Origin: an uncultured Oscillospiraceae bacterium
GTDB taxonomy: Bacteria > Bacillota > Clostridia > Oscillospirales > Oscillospiraceae
Direction: 5' to 3'
Length of the DNA: 64,000 bases
Assembly (NCBI GenBank): GCA_910584285.1
Contig: CAJTYK010000005.1
Location: 8,050 to 72,049 of the forward strand
The notes below the pieces were generated by a model. That model did no database searches. It was not told where the DNA came from and worked only from the letters and a program-made list of their open reading frames with translations. Position numbers and translations under genes: made by a program. Of this stretch, positions 42,604 through 51,737 are shown in pieces; the stretch's first letter is position 1, and each line of letters starts with the position of its first letter.

Positions 42604-42625
42604 CCTTTTTTTGTTGGTAATGCAA
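42597..42625 (-). promoter_or_regulatory. Promoter of carD
   Basis: On the minus strand TTGCAT (42620-42625) and TATACT (42597-42602) are 17 bp apart. The rest of the gap to the HAD gene (42626-42754) shows only an AT-rich TTGAAAT/ATTTCAA repeat at the end of that gene. Confidence 0.75.
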
Positions 42626-42754
42626 CCATAAAATTGCTGAAACCACGAAATAGTTCCACTTCAGGGGGAAAAAGCCAGGCATGCAGGAGAGGATTTACCG
42701 CTTTGTCCCCCTTCCGCTTCCTGGTTTTTGCATAAATTTGAAATTTTTTCTATT

Positions 42755-43543
42755 TCAAGGCAGCAGGCCAAAGTGCCGCAGAGCCTGAGACACGCCGTTT
42801 TCCTCCACCTCTGCCGTCACAAAGTCTGCCAGCTTTTTCACTGGTTCCTCGGCGTTCCCCATGGCCACCGCCGTCCCCGCCAGCCTCAGCATGGGCATAT
42901 CATTCTCCCCATCTCCAAAAGCCATGATCTCATCCCGGGCAAATCCATACCGTTCCATGGCTGCTCGGACGCCCACATCCTTGCCCCCGTCTCTGGGCAT
43001 GATATCCAGGCCCATGGGGTGCCAGCGGGTGTGGATGCACCCCGGCATCACATCCAGAAACGGCTTGGCCTCCTCCGTGCTCACAAAGGGGACAAACTGG
43101 TACACCCTGCCGCTGATCAGCTCCTCCAGGGGGCACACGGGGTAGGGCTCCGTGTGGAGGAACCGGTAGATCTCCCGCACCCTGTCGTCAATCCGGGTCA
43201 GCCAGCTCTCCCCGTTCCCCTCCAGCAGGGCGGCTATGCCGGGGTTGTCCCGCATCACCTGATAGGCCCCCCGCATATCGTCCAGATCGATGGGCCGATC
43301 CCGGAAGGGAACGCCGTCCCCATCGCAGCAGAACTGGCCGTTAATGGTCACATAACCGTCAAACCGCGCCCCCCGGAGCATCCCGGTGCGCTCCAAATCC
43401 TGCAACGCCCGGCCAGTGCTGAGGAAGATCCGGATCCCCCGCTCCCGCAGGGCGGCCAGATCCGCCAGTAATCCGTCGGACAAAAACTTCTGCCGGAAGG
43501 ACACCAGCGTCCCGTCCACATCAAAAAACAGTGCCTTGATCAT
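42755..43543 (-). CDS. Cof-type HAD hydrolase
   Basis: A 262-residue HAD-IIB phosphatase. FFDVDGTL (residues 6-13) holds the nucleophile, STGRALQDL near 43 is motif II, and AFGDGENDMPML near 205 is motif IV. Members act on sugar phosphates and similar small molecules; the substrate is unknown. ATG 43543 makes an ATGA overlap with the recN stop, so it is the last gene of that operon. The longer open frame upstream is the recN antisense frame. Confidence 0.88.
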   Translation of the reverse strand: MIKALFFDVDGTLVSFRQKFLSDGLLADLAALRERGIRIFLSTGRALQDLERTGMLRGARFDGYVTINGQFCCDGDGVPFRDRPIDLDDMRGAYQVMRDNPGIAALLEGNGESWLTRIDDRVREIYRFLHTEPYPVCPLEELISGRVYQFVPFVSTEEAKPFLDVMPGCIHTRWHPMGLDIMPRDGGKDVGVRAAMERYGFARDEIMAFGDGENDMPMLRLAGTAVAMGNAEEPVKKLADFVTAEVEENGVSQALRHFGLLP

Positions 43544-45240
43544 CTTGTTTTCCCAGCCTTTTTCTTGAACTCCTCCGCGGCGGAGAGCAGCTCCTCCGCC
43601 CCGTCCAGCATGACGGCAGTGACCTCGCCCCCGCTGAGCCGGGCCAGCTCCTCCCGGCGGCGGGGTCGATCCAACCGCTCCACCCGGGTGAAGGTACGCC
43701 CATCCTGCTCCCCCTTCTCCACAGAAAAGTGCACGTCCCCCATGGCGGCGATCTGGGGCAGATGGGTGACGCACAGCACCTGCTTGGTGCTGGACACTTG
43801 AAACAGCTTCCGGGCCACCTTGCCCGCCGCCCGGCCGGATACGCCGGTGTCCACCTCGTCGAAGATCAGGGTGGTCACCTGCTCCGTCTCCGCCAGCACA
43901 TTCTTCAGCGCCAGCATAATCCGGGACAACTCACCGCCGGAGGCGATTTTATTGATGGGCTTCAGATCCTCCCCAACGTTAGCGGACATAAGGAAGCGCA
44001 CCGTGTCCATACCGGTGGCGTCCATGCCGTCTGGGGTGTCCTTGGGTCCGAATTCCACCTCAAAGCGCACCTTTGGCATATCCAACTCCTTCAGCTCCGA
44101 CTGAATCCGGGCGGACAGCCGCTGGGCCGCCTCTCGCCGCTGGGTGGAAAGGAGTTTTCCTTGCTCCCTGGCAATCGTCAGGGCCTTGTCCAGCTCCTTG
44201 TCCAACCGGGCGATGCGATCCTCAGAAAACTGGATGGCGTCCAGCTCCCCGCGGCACTTCTCCAGATAGTCCAGCATTTCCGCCGTGCTGCCGCCGTACT
44301 TCTTCTTCAACCGGTACAGCTTGTCCAGCCGCTCCTCCAGCTCGTCCAGCTCCCCGGGGTAGAAGTCCAGCGTCCCCCGCAGATCCCGCACCAGCTCTGC
44401 CAGATCATCCGCATCGCACCGGAGCTGGGCCGCCTTCTCCGACAGGGCCTTCAAGTCCTCGCTGTGCCGCCCCCCTTGGGCCAGTCGGTTTTCCGCCTCC
44501 ATTAGCAGGGACACGGCCCCCTCCCCGTCATCGCCGCCGGTGAGGGCCTGCCACGCCCCGTCCACCGCCTCGGTGAGCCGCTCCGCGTTTCGCAGCACCT
44601 CCCGTCGGGCGGACAGCTCCTCCTCCTCGCCCTCCTTGAGCTCCGCTCGCTCCAGCTCCTCGATCTGGTAGGTCAGGGTGTCGATCCGGCGAGCCTTTTC
44701 CGCGTCGTCCATCTGGAGCTCGTCCCGTTCCCGGCGCAGGGCCCGCACTTTCTCATAGGCCCCAGCATAGGCCGCCTTCTGCTCCCCTGTGCCGCCGAAG
44801 CTGTCCAGATAGTCCAGATGGCACTCCTCGTCCAGAAGCTGCTGGCCGTCGTGCTGGCCGTGTATGTTCAACAGCTGGCAGCCCAGCTCCCGCAGCTGAG
44901 TCACCAGCAGGGGCCTGCCGTTCACCCGGCACACGTTCTTCCCGTCCCCTTGGATGGCCCGCTCAATGAGCAGCTCCCCGTTCTCGTCCGGGGCCATGCC
45001 CTGCCGCTCAAACCACGCCAGGGCAGGCAGATCCCGGAACACCGCCGACACCCGGGCGGATTTCGCCCCAGTGCGGATCAGATCCCGGCTGGTGCGCTCC
45101 CCCATGATGGCCCCAATGGCGTCAATCACGATGGATTTGCCCGCTCCCGTTTCGCCGGTGAGCACGTTGAAGCCCTCGTCAAAAGTGATGTCCGCCTCGG
45201 AGATCACTGCGATATTTTCAATGTGAAGCAAGGAGAGCAT
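43540..45240 (-). CDS. recN: DNA repair protein RecN
   Basis: A 566-residue SMC-like protein for double-strand break repair. It has an N-terminal ATPase half with TGETGAGKSI (about 29-38), a long coiled coil (about 150-360), and a C-terminal half with ASGGELSRIMLALK, the ABC signature, and DEVDTGVSG, the Walker B. ATG 45240 is chosen with GGGGG 8 nt upstream; ATG 45246 is too close to that site. argR, which often precedes recN here, is absent. Confidence 0.94.
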   Translation of the reverse strand: MLSLLHIENIAVISEADITFDEGFNVLTGETGAGKSIVIDAIGAIMGERTSRDLIRTGAKSARVSAVFRDLPALAWFERQGMAPDENGELLIERAIQGDGKNVCRVNGRPLLVTQLRELGCQLLNIHGQHDGQQLLDEECHLDYLDSFGGTGEQKAAYAGAYEKVRALRRERDELQMDDAEKARRIDTLTYQIEELERAELKEGEEEELSARREVLRNAERLTEAVDGAWQALTGGDDGEGAVSLLMEAENRLAQGGRHSEDLKALSEKAAQLRCDADDLAELVRDLRGTLDFYPGELDELEERLDKLYRLKKKYGGSTAEMLDYLEKCRGELDAIQFSEDRIARLDKELDKALTIAREQGKLLSTQRREAAQRLSARIQSELKELDMPKVRFEVEFGPKDTPDGMDATGMDTVRFLMSANVGEDLKPINKIASGGELSRIMLALKNVLAETEQVTTLIFDEVDTGVSGRAAGKVARKLFQVSSTKQVLCVTHLPQIAAMGDVHFSVEKGEQDGRTFTRVERLDRPRRREELARLSGGEVTAVMLDGAEELLSAAEEFKKKAGKTR

Positions 45241-45307
45241 CCTCATATCCCCCTTAATTCAGCGTGAACCGCCGGGCCCATCCTGTCCCGTCCCAGCGCT
45301 TTCCCGC

Positions 45308-46174
45308 CTACGCTTTGCCTAATTTTTGATTGATCCGCTCATAAAAGCTGCGCCCGGTGAGCTTCACCAGCCGGGTGACCTGTCGGGAGCGGCGGCACTC
45401 CACCCAGTCCCCGGGCTGCACCCGGAAGGCCCGCCCCCCGTCCACCGAGAGATAGGCGGTCTTTTTACTCCCCGGAGCCACTCGAATTCCCACGGTGCGG
45501 GCGCTGTCCAGCACAAAAGGCTTGGCATGGAGGGAGTGGGCACAGATGGGCGAGATGATAATGTTCTCTGCCGTGGGCTCCACGATGGGCCCCCCCGCCG
45601 CCATGGAGTAGGCGGTGGAGCCGGTGGGGGTGGCCGCCACCAGCCCGTCCCCGGAGAAGGACGAGATCACCACCCGATCTCCCGTCACCTCCAGATCCAG
45701 CACCCGGGCCACCGCGCCTTTGGTCACCACCGCATCGTTCAGCGCCGTCTCGGTGAACACCGGGCGGCCCTCCCGCCGCACTGTCACGTCCAGCATCATC
45801 CGGCGCTCCACACCAAACCGCCCACCGGCCAGCCGGGACAGCAGGGACAGCTCGTTGTGCTCCAGCTCCGCCATAAAGCCGATGCTGCCCAGATTCACCC
45901 CCAGAACGGGGATATTCCGGGCGGTGGCCTCCCGGGCGGCGTGGAGGATGGTGCCGTCCCCTCCGAAGCACACCAGCACGTCCGCCCCCTCCAGCTCCTG
46001 GGCCAGGGGGCCCAGAGGCTGATCGGCGGGCAGCTCCAGACGGCTCCCCTCGTCCAGCTCAAAGGGTAGGCACATCACCGTCTCCACTCCGCTGCGCTCC
46101 AGCACCCGGCGGGCAAACTGGGCCGCGCGGAGCCCCCGATCCCGGTACGGATTTGGGCTGAGCACCACCTTCAT
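45308..46174 (-). CDS. nadK: NAD kinase
   Basis: A 288-residue enzyme that makes NADP from NAD. FGGDGTILHAAR (about 71-82) holds the catalytic aspartate, NLGSIGFMAE and NDAVVTKG (about 146) bind the substrate, and SFSGDGLVAATPTGSTAYS is the second family signature. ATG 46174 lies 1 nt after the tlyA stop codon. Confidence 0.95.
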   Translation of the reverse strand: MKVVLSPNPYRDRGLRAAQFARRVLERSGVETVMCLPFELDEGSRLELPADQPLGPLAQELEGADVLVCFGGDGTILHAAREATARNIPVLGVNLGSIGFMAELEHNELSLLSRLAGGRFGVERRMMLDVTVRREGRPVFTETALNDAVVTKGAVARVLDLEVTGDRVVISSFSGDGLVAATPTGSTAYSMAAGGPIVEPTAENIIISPICAHSLHAKPFVLDSARTVGIRVAPGSKKTAYLSVDGGRAFRVQPGDWVECRRSRQVTRLVKLTGRSFYERINQKLGKA

Positions 46175-46175
46175 G

Positions 46176-46982
46176 TTATTCCCCCTCTTTCAGCGTCTCA
46201 TGGGATTGTCGCACCAGCTCCCGGAGGTCAAAGTGTCCATCCGCCCCGGCCCCGGTTCTCAGATAACCCAAATACTCAATATTTCCTTCCGGTCCCCGAA
46301 TTGGTGAAAAGTCTAATCCCTTTACAGAGAAATCCGCCAGTGCCGCATGGCGCAGGAATTGCTCCAGCACCTCCAGGTGGACGGCGGGATCCCGAACCAC
46401 CCCTTTTTTGCCCACCTTTTCCCGGCCCGCTTCAAATTGAGGCTTCACCAGGGCCGCCACCTCGCCCTCCTCCCTCAATAGGGGGCGCAGGGCGGGCAGA
46501 ATTAGCCCCAGGGAGATGAAGGACACGTCAATAGAGGCGAAGTCCAACGGCTCTGGGATCTGCTCCGCCGTGAGGTACCGGGCGTTGGTGCGCTCCAGGC
46601 ACACCACCCTCGGGTCATTTCGGATGCTCCAGGCCAGCTGGCCGTAGCCCACATCCACGGCGTACACCCGAGCTGCGCCGTTTTGCAGCATACAATCGGT
46701 GAAGCCCCCGGTGGATGCGCCGATGTCGGCGGCGGTCTTTCCCGCCAGGGCGATGGGGAACGCCGCCATGGCCTTCTCCAGCTTCAGCCCGCCTCGGCTC
46801 ACATAGCGCAGGGTTTGCCCCCGGATCTCCAAGGGTGCGTCCTCCTCCAGCGCCAGCCCCGCCTTATCCAGCCGGCGCTCCCCGGAATAAACCTGGCCCG
46901 CCATGATCACGGCTTGGGCCTTTTGCCGGCTCTCCGCCAGCCCCCGCTCCGTCAGCAGTACATCCAAGCGTTTTTTAGCCAC
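46176..46982 (-). CDS. tlyA: TlyA family rRNA (cytidine-2'-O)-methyltransferase
   Basis: A 268-residue protein with an N-terminal S4 RNA-binding domain (residues 3-62, RLDVLLTERGLAESRQ) and an FtsJ-like methyltransferase (DIGASTGGFTDCML, about 86-99; VKPQFEAGREKVGKKG, about 185). TlyA methylates ribosomal RNA in other bacteria. GTG 46982 overlaps the dxs end by 8 nt. The dxs-tlyA-nadK-recN order is conserved. Confidence 0.93.
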   Translation of the reverse strand: MAKKRLDVLLTERGLAESRQKAQAVIMAGQVYSGERRLDKAGLALEEDAPLEIRGQTLRYVSRGGLKLEKAMAAFPIALAGKTAADIGASTGGFTDCMLQNGAARVYAVDVGYGQLAWSIRNDPRVVCLERTNARYLTAEQIPEPLDFASIDVSFISLGLILPALRPLLREEGEVAALVKPQFEAGREKVGKKGVVRDPAVHLEVLEQFLRHAALADFSVKGLDFSPIRGPEGNIEYLGYLRTGAGADGHFDLRELVRQSHETLKEGE

Positions 46983-48810
46983 GCCCCATCACCTCCAGAG
47001 CGCGGCGGGCGATGGAGGCCCCATCAATTCCGCACAGCTGCCGTAGCTCCGCCACGGTGCCATGCTGGACAAAACGATCTCCCAGGTTCACAAGAGCCAG
47101 CTTTACCCCGGAAATACCCCTCAAGGCAAGCTCTGCGGCCACGCGGCGACCCACACAGCCCGCGTTCACACACTCCTCAGCCACCACCAACCGCCCGGTC
47201 CTTTGGACGCAAGCGGCCACGGTATCCACATCCAACGGCGCGATGCTGTTCCACTTTATCACCTGGGCGGACGCCCCCTTCTCCGCCAGCAGTTCTGCCG
47301 CCGCCAGCGCCTCATTGATCATGGTGCCATAGGCGGCGATGGTCACGTCCGTGCCCGGATAAAGGACACTGGCCCCCTCCACGCCGCACAGAGCCTGGAA
47401 GGTTCCCTCGTTTCCCTTGGGATAGCGCACCGCCACCGGCCCCCGGCACTTCTCCACCGCGTACCGCAGCATGGCCCGTAGCTCCGCAAAGCTGGCGGGG
47501 CAGTAGATCTTCATTCCGGGCACCGTACTGAGATAGGCCACGTCAAACACGCCATGGTGGGTCTCGCCGTCCTCCCCGGACAGCCCCGCCCGATCCACAC
47601 AGAGCACCACATGGAGCCCCTGTATGGCCACATCATGGATCAGCATGTCGTAGGCCCGCTGCAAAAAGGTGGAGTAAATCGCCGCCACCGGCACCGCCCG
47701 CTGCTTAGCCATTCCTGCGGTCATGGCCACCGCATGGCCCTCCGCAATGCCCACGTCAAAGAAGCGATCCGGGTACTCCTCCGCAAACCGATCCAGCCCC
47801 GTGCCGCTGCGCATGGCAGCGGTCACCGCCGCCACATCTCCCCGTTCCCGGGCCAGCTCGCACATCGTCTGCCCAAACACCGAGGAAAAGCTCTCCCCGT
47901 GGACACCCAGCGGCACGCCAGTCTCCCGGTCAAAGGGGCCGACCCCATGGAACCGATCAGGCTCCTTTTCCGCCGGTGGATAGCCTTTCCCCTTTACAGT
48001 CTTTATATGGAGCAATACCGGGCAGTTCAGTTCCTTAGCATACCGGAGCAGCCGCGTGAGGTAGTTCACGTCGTGACCGTCCACCGGGCCGAGATAAGTA
48101 AAGCCCATGTCCTCAAACATACTGCAGTGGAGCACCGCGTCCTTCACCGCCTGCTTCGCCCGGTGGGTGAACCGGTACAGCCCCCGGCCTGCCGCGGTAG
48201 CCCCGGTGACCCTGCGGTATACCTTTTTGAATTGAAGGTACTGGGGCTTCAACCGCTGCTGAGCCAGGTGCCGAGCCACGCCGCCCACGTTCTTGGTGAT
48301 GGACATCCCGTTGTCGTTGAGGATGACCACCAGCTGTTCCCCGCTCTGCCCCGCGTCGGACAGCCCCTCGTAGGCCAGCCCTCCGGTCATGGCCCCGTCT
48401 CCCAGCATAGCCAGCACGCAGTACTTCTCCCGGTTCAGCGTTCTCGCCCGGGCCATGCCCAGTGCTACCGACACCGCATTGGAGGCGTGGCCCGCGATAA
48501 ACGCATCTGCCCGGTGCTCCCGGGGCTTGGGGAAGCCGGACAGCCCCCCCAGCTTCCGCAGCGTATCCATCTGCCCACCCCGCTGGGTGAGGATCTTGTG
48601 GGCATAGCACTGGTGACCCACGTCAAACACCAGCCTATCGGTCTCCAGATCAAACACCCGATGAATGGCCACTGTGGCCTCTACCACCCCCAGGCTGGAG
48701 GCCAGGTGCCCCCCCGTCTTGGAAACGCTGTCCACAATCCGCTCCCGCAGCTGATCGCACAGCATACGGGCCTGCAGATCGGTGATCTCATTGAGCCGCT
48801 CCGGAATCAT
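46975..48810 (-). CDS. dxs: 1-deoxy-D-xylulose-5-phosphate synthase
   Basis: A 611-residue thiamine-diphosphate enzyme that joins pyruvate and glyceraldehyde 3-phosphate, the entry to the MEP pathway. HQCYAHKILT, AGHASNAVSVALG (about 108-120) and GDGAMTGGLAYEG (about 140-152) belong to the cofactor domain; VDRAGLSGEDGETHHG near 415 and the transketolase C-domain follow. ATG 48810 has AAAGGGGG upstream. It lies downstream of ispA with a DUF212 gene between. Confidence 0.96.
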   Translation of the reverse strand: MIPERLNEITDLQARMLCDQLRERIVDSVSKTGGHLASSLGVVEATVAIHRVFDLETDRLVFDVGHQCYAHKILTQRGGQMDTLRKLGGLSGFPKPREHRADAFIAGHASNAVSVALGMARARTLNREKYCVLAMLGDGAMTGGLAYEGLSDAGQSGEQLVVILNDNGMSITKNVGGVARHLAQQRLKPQYLQFKKVYRRVTGATAAGRGLYRFTHRAKQAVKDAVLHCSMFEDMGFTYLGPVDGHDVNYLTRLLRYAKELNCPVLLHIKTVKGKGYPPAEKEPDRFHGVGPFDRETGVPLGVHGESFSSVFGQTMCELARERGDVAAVTAAMRSGTGLDRFAEEYPDRFFDVGIAEGHAVAMTAGMAKQRAVPVAAIYSTFLQRAYDMLIHDVAIQGLHVVLCVDRAGLSGEDGETHHGVFDVAYLSTVPGMKIYCPASFAELRAMLRYAVEKCRGPVAVRYPKGNEGTFQALCGVEGASVLYPGTDVTIAAYGTMINEALAAAELLAEKGASAQVIKWNSIAPLDVDTVAACVQRTGRLVVAEECVNAGCVGRRVAAELALRGISGVKLALVNLGDRFVQHGTVAELRQLCGIDGASIARRALEVMGRG

Positions 48811-48831
48811 GGGCGCACCCCCTTTCTATCG

Positions 48832-49272
48832 TCACACCAGGGTGAGCAGGCCGCCGATCACGCCGATGAGCACACCCAGCACCGCCCCCACCGCCACCTG
48901 AAAGGGCGTATGGCCGATGAGCTCCTTGAGATCCTCCTCAAAAGTCTCTGGCCTGCCCTCCCCCAGGTTCCTCATGAGCTGATTGAGCACCTTGGCCTGC
49001 TTTCCCGTCTCCAGCCGCACGTGGGCGGCGTCATACATGACAATAAAGGCCAGCACCGCCGCCACGGCAAACACTGGAGAGTCAAGCCCCGTCACAAAGG
49101 CCGTGCCCACCGCGCAGGCGCACACCAGCGCTGAGTGGGAGCTGGGCATACCGCCACCGGTGGTCAGATAGGTGAGATCAAATTTATGATAGACCGCCGT
49201 GGCAATGAGCAGCTTCAGCACCTGAGCCGCCGCCCAGGCCGCCACTGCGATCAGCAGGATTCTATTCACCAT
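48832..49272 (-). CDS. Divergent PAP2 family membrane protein (DUF212)
   Basis: A 146-residue membrane protein with about four helices. TTGGGMPSSHSALVCA near 36-51 resembles the PAP2 phosphatase motif, and YDAAHVRLETGKQA and LGHTP-like (IGHTPFQVAVGA) segments are DUF212 hallmarks. The family may dephosphorylate isoprenoid or lipid diphosphates, an attractive idea between ispA and dxs but unproven. ATG 49272 follows GGGGTGGGG; the frame upstream lacks a site. Confidence 0.85.
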   Translation of the reverse strand: MVNRILLIAVAAWAAAQVLKLLIATAVYHKFDLTYLTTGGGMPSSHSALVCACAVGTAFVTGLDSPVFAVAAVLAFIVMYDAAHVRLETGKQAKVLNQLMRNLGEGRPETFEEDLKELIGHTPFQVAVGAVLGVLIGVIGGLLTLV

Positions 49273-49351
49273 GGGCCCCACCCCTTGTCCTATTTTCAAG
49301 TTAACTTGACGCCCAAATCCGCCAGCCGCGCTCAGCGCCCCGGCTCGCCGG

Positions 49352-50236
49352 TCAATGCGTCCGCTCCGCCAGCGACCGGGCCAGCCCACTCAGGAAGTCC
49401 GAATTCCGGAAGGCTCCTGCCACGCTCTCCTGGGCCAGCCGGGTGTGCTCCTCCACCAGCCGGCCGCAGGCCTCCAGCCCATACAGCGACACAAAGGTGG
49501 CCTTTCCATTGTCCGCGTCGGAGCCGATGGGCTTGCCCAGCTCCTCGGCGGTGGAGGTCACGTCCAGCATATCGTCCCGGATCTGGAAAGCCAGCCCCAG
49601 CTCCCGGGCGTACCGCTCCGCCGCCGCCCACTGCGACCGCGTGGGCTCCACCGGGGAGGCCGTCAGCCCCAGCAGGCAGGCCCCCTCCAGCAGGGCGGAG
49701 GTTTTCCAGCGGTGGATGCGGGTGATCTGCTCCTCGTCCACCCGTTTCCCCTCGTCCAGCAGATCCAGATACTGTCCTCCGCACATACCGGTGGCCCCCG
49801 CCGCCCGCGCCAACACCGCGCAGGCTCTCCCGTTGGCCGCCGGGGAGGTTCTCCCGGAGGAGGCCAGCCGCTCAAAGGCCGCCGCCTGGAGAGCATCCCC
49901 GGCCAGCAGAGCCAGCCACTCCCCATATTTCACATGGCAGGTGGGCTTGCCCCGGCGGAGGTCGTCGTCGTCCATGCAGGGCAGGTCGTCGTGGATCAGG
50001 GAATAGGTGTGAAGCATTTCCACTCCACAGGCGTAATCCAGCGCTGGTTCCATCTCCCCGCACAGGGCCTCACAGAATTTCAAGGTCAGTATGGGCCGCA
50101 CCCGCTTGCCCCCGGCCAGCAGGCTGTACCGCATGGCCTCCAGCAGCTCCCGCTGGGGCCCATCCCCTGAAAAGCAGCCCACCAGCTCCCCTTCCACCAG
50201 GGCCAGCGCCGCCTGGTACTCCGCCCGGTAGTCCAT
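49352..50236 (-). CDS. ispA: Polyprenyl (farnesyl) diphosphate synthase
   Basis: A 294-residue prenyltransferase. The first Asp-rich motif, DDLPCMDDDDLRRGKPT (about 82-98), and the second, FQIRDDMLD (about 212-220), bind magnesium diphosphate; the chain-length region before the first motif looks like FPP synthase. ATG 50236 overlaps the xseB stop. Product length is an inference from family and operon position. Confidence 0.93.
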   Translation of the reverse strand: MDYRAEYQAALALVEGELVGCFSGDGPQRELLEAMRYSLLAGGKRVRPILTLKFCEALCGEMEPALDYACGVEMLHTYSLIHDDLPCMDDDDLRRGKPTCHVKYGEWLALLAGDALQAAAFERLASSGRTSPAANGRACAVLARAAGATGMCGGQYLDLLDEGKRVDEEQITRIHRWKTSALLEGACLLGLTASPVEPTRSQWAAAERYARELGLAFQIRDDMLDVTSTAEELGKPIGSDADNGKATFVSLYGLEACGRLVEEHTRLAQESVAGAFRNSDFLSGLARSLAERTH

Positions 50237-50460
50237 CAGCCGTCCGCCTCCTCAAAGGGCGCTTCCTCGCCGTTAGCCAGCAGGAGGTTCACCTTCTGCT
50301 CCGCCTTGTCCAGCAGCTCCTCGCACTGGCCGGCCAGCTTGACCCCCTCCTCAAACAGCTTCAGGGACTGATCCAGCCCGCACTCGCCCCGCTCCAGCAG
50401 GCCCACAATCTCCTCCAGGCGGCCCAGCGCCTGTTCAAAGGACGGTTTTTTCACTGCCAT
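50236..50460 (-). CDS. xseB: Exodeoxyribonuclease VII small subunit
   Basis: A 74-residue subunit: FEQALGRLEEIVGLLERGE at residues 8-26 and SLKLFEEGVKLAG at 34-46, the XseB signature. It wraps around XseA in exonuclease VII. Start and stop overlap the neighbouring genes, indicating coupled translation. Confidence 0.95.
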   Translation of the reverse strand: MAVKKPSFEQALGRLEEIVGLLERGECGLDQSLKLFEEGVKLAGQCEELLDKAEQKVNLLLANGEEAPFEEADG

Positions 50461-51737
50461 GTCCGCTCCTCCTTTTCTTCGATCACACAGTGCAGCCCGC
50501 CGTCGGATACCAACACCTCCAGCCGATCCCCCGGCTCCGCTTGGTCTATGGAGGACACCACGTCCTCCCCCTTCCGGGCGATGGCATAGCCCCGGCCCAG
50601 CACCTTCAACGGGCTCAGCGCGTCCAGCCCCGCGGCCAGACGGCCCAGCCGCCCCCGCTGTCCCGCTGTGCGGGCCCTCAGGGCCAGGGGCAGCCGCCCG
50701 GTCTGAGCATCCAGCCGGCGGCGGGCCCGCTCCGCCTCATGGCTCAGGGCCAGCCCCATCCGGCGGCGCAGATCATCCACCAGCAGCCGCCGATCCTGGA
50801 TGGGCGCCCTGACGTTTTCCAGCGCCCGACTGCCCTTCAACCGCTCCAGCTCCCGCCGGGCGCCCTCCAGCCGGACACGGAGGGCCCGGGCCAGCCGCCG
50901 ATCCAGCTGGGCCACCCGCGCCCGCTCCGCCCCCTGGTCGGGGACGGCCAGCTCCGCCCCGTTGGAGGGGGTGGCCGCCCGCAGATCCGCCACATAATCC
51001 GCAATCGTCACGTCGGGTTCATGGCCCACAGCGGAGATCACCGGGATGTTGGACAGGCTGATGGCCCGGGCCACGACCTCCTCGTTGAACGCCCACAGAT
51101 CCTCCATGGAGCCTCCGCCCCGGCCGGCGATGATGAGGTCGATATCCGCCCGGTTGTTCAGCCGATGGATGGCGGCGGCAATCTCCTCCGCCGCCTCCGC
51201 GCCCTGCACTCGGACGGGGGCCACCAGCACCTCCGCCAGCGGCCACCGCGCCCCCAAAATCCGCAGCATATCCCGCACCGCCGCCCCCACCGGAGACGTA
51301 ACCAGGGCAATCTTCTCCGGATAAGCGGGCAGGGGCTGCTTGTTGGCCTCGTCGAACAGGCCCTCCTCCTCCAGGCGGCGGCGCAGGCGCTCGAAGGCCT
51401 CGTCCAGCGCCCCCCGGCCGTCCTGCATCAGCTCCTGGCAGTAGAGCTGGTAGGCCCCGTCCCGGGGGTACACCGACACCCGGCCAAAGACCACCACCCG
51501 CATCCCGTTGGCCGGACGGAACCGCAGCCGCGCCGCCTCCCCCCGGAACAGGACGCACCGCAGAGCTCCCTCCCCGTCCTTCAGGGAGAAGTAGTGGTGC
51601 CCCGAAGGATAGCATTTATAGTTGGAGATCTCCCCCCGCACCAGCAGGCCGGTGAGCACCTCGTCCCCGTCCATCAGTCTTTTGACATAGCCGTTCACCT
51701 GGGACACGGTGTAGACGGGCAGGTTGGACAGATTCAT
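50451..51737 (-). CDS. xseA: Exodeoxyribonuclease VII large subunit
   Basis: A 428-residue nuclease subunit. An N-terminal OB domain (TVSQVNGYVKRLMDGD, LVRGEISNYK) is followed by the catalytic core with IALVTSPVGAAVRDML, DLIIAGRGGGSMEDLWAFNEE cut into its parts near 190-210, and AVGHEPDVTIAD. Long helices end the protein. ATG 51737 follows GGGGGGCGGG. Confidence 0.96.
   Translation of the reverse strand: MNLSNLPVYTVSQVNGYVKRLMDGDEVLTGLLVRGEISNYKCYPSGHHYFSLKDGEGALRCVLFRGEAARLRFRPANGMRVVVFGRVSVYPRDGAYQLYCQELMQDGRGALDEAFERLRRRLEEEGLFDEANKQPLPAYPEKIALVTSPVGAAVRDMLRILGARWPLAEVLVAPVRVQGAEAAEEIAAAIHRLNNRADIDLIIAGRGGGSMEDLWAFNEEVVARAISLSNIPVISAVGHEPDVTIADYVADLRAATPSNGAELAVPDQGAERARVAQLDRRLARALRVRLEGARRELERLKGSRALENVRAPIQDRRLLVDDLRRRMGLALSHEAERARRRLDAQTGRLPLALRARTAGQRGRLGRLAAGLDALSPLKVLGRGYAIARKGEDVVSSIDQAEPGDRLEVLVSDGGLHCVIEEKEERTWQ

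Noticed and set aside
47554..49134. 526-codon plus-strand frame opposite dxs and the DUF212 gene
   Set aside because: Antisense shadow; low-complexity composition and no ribosome site.
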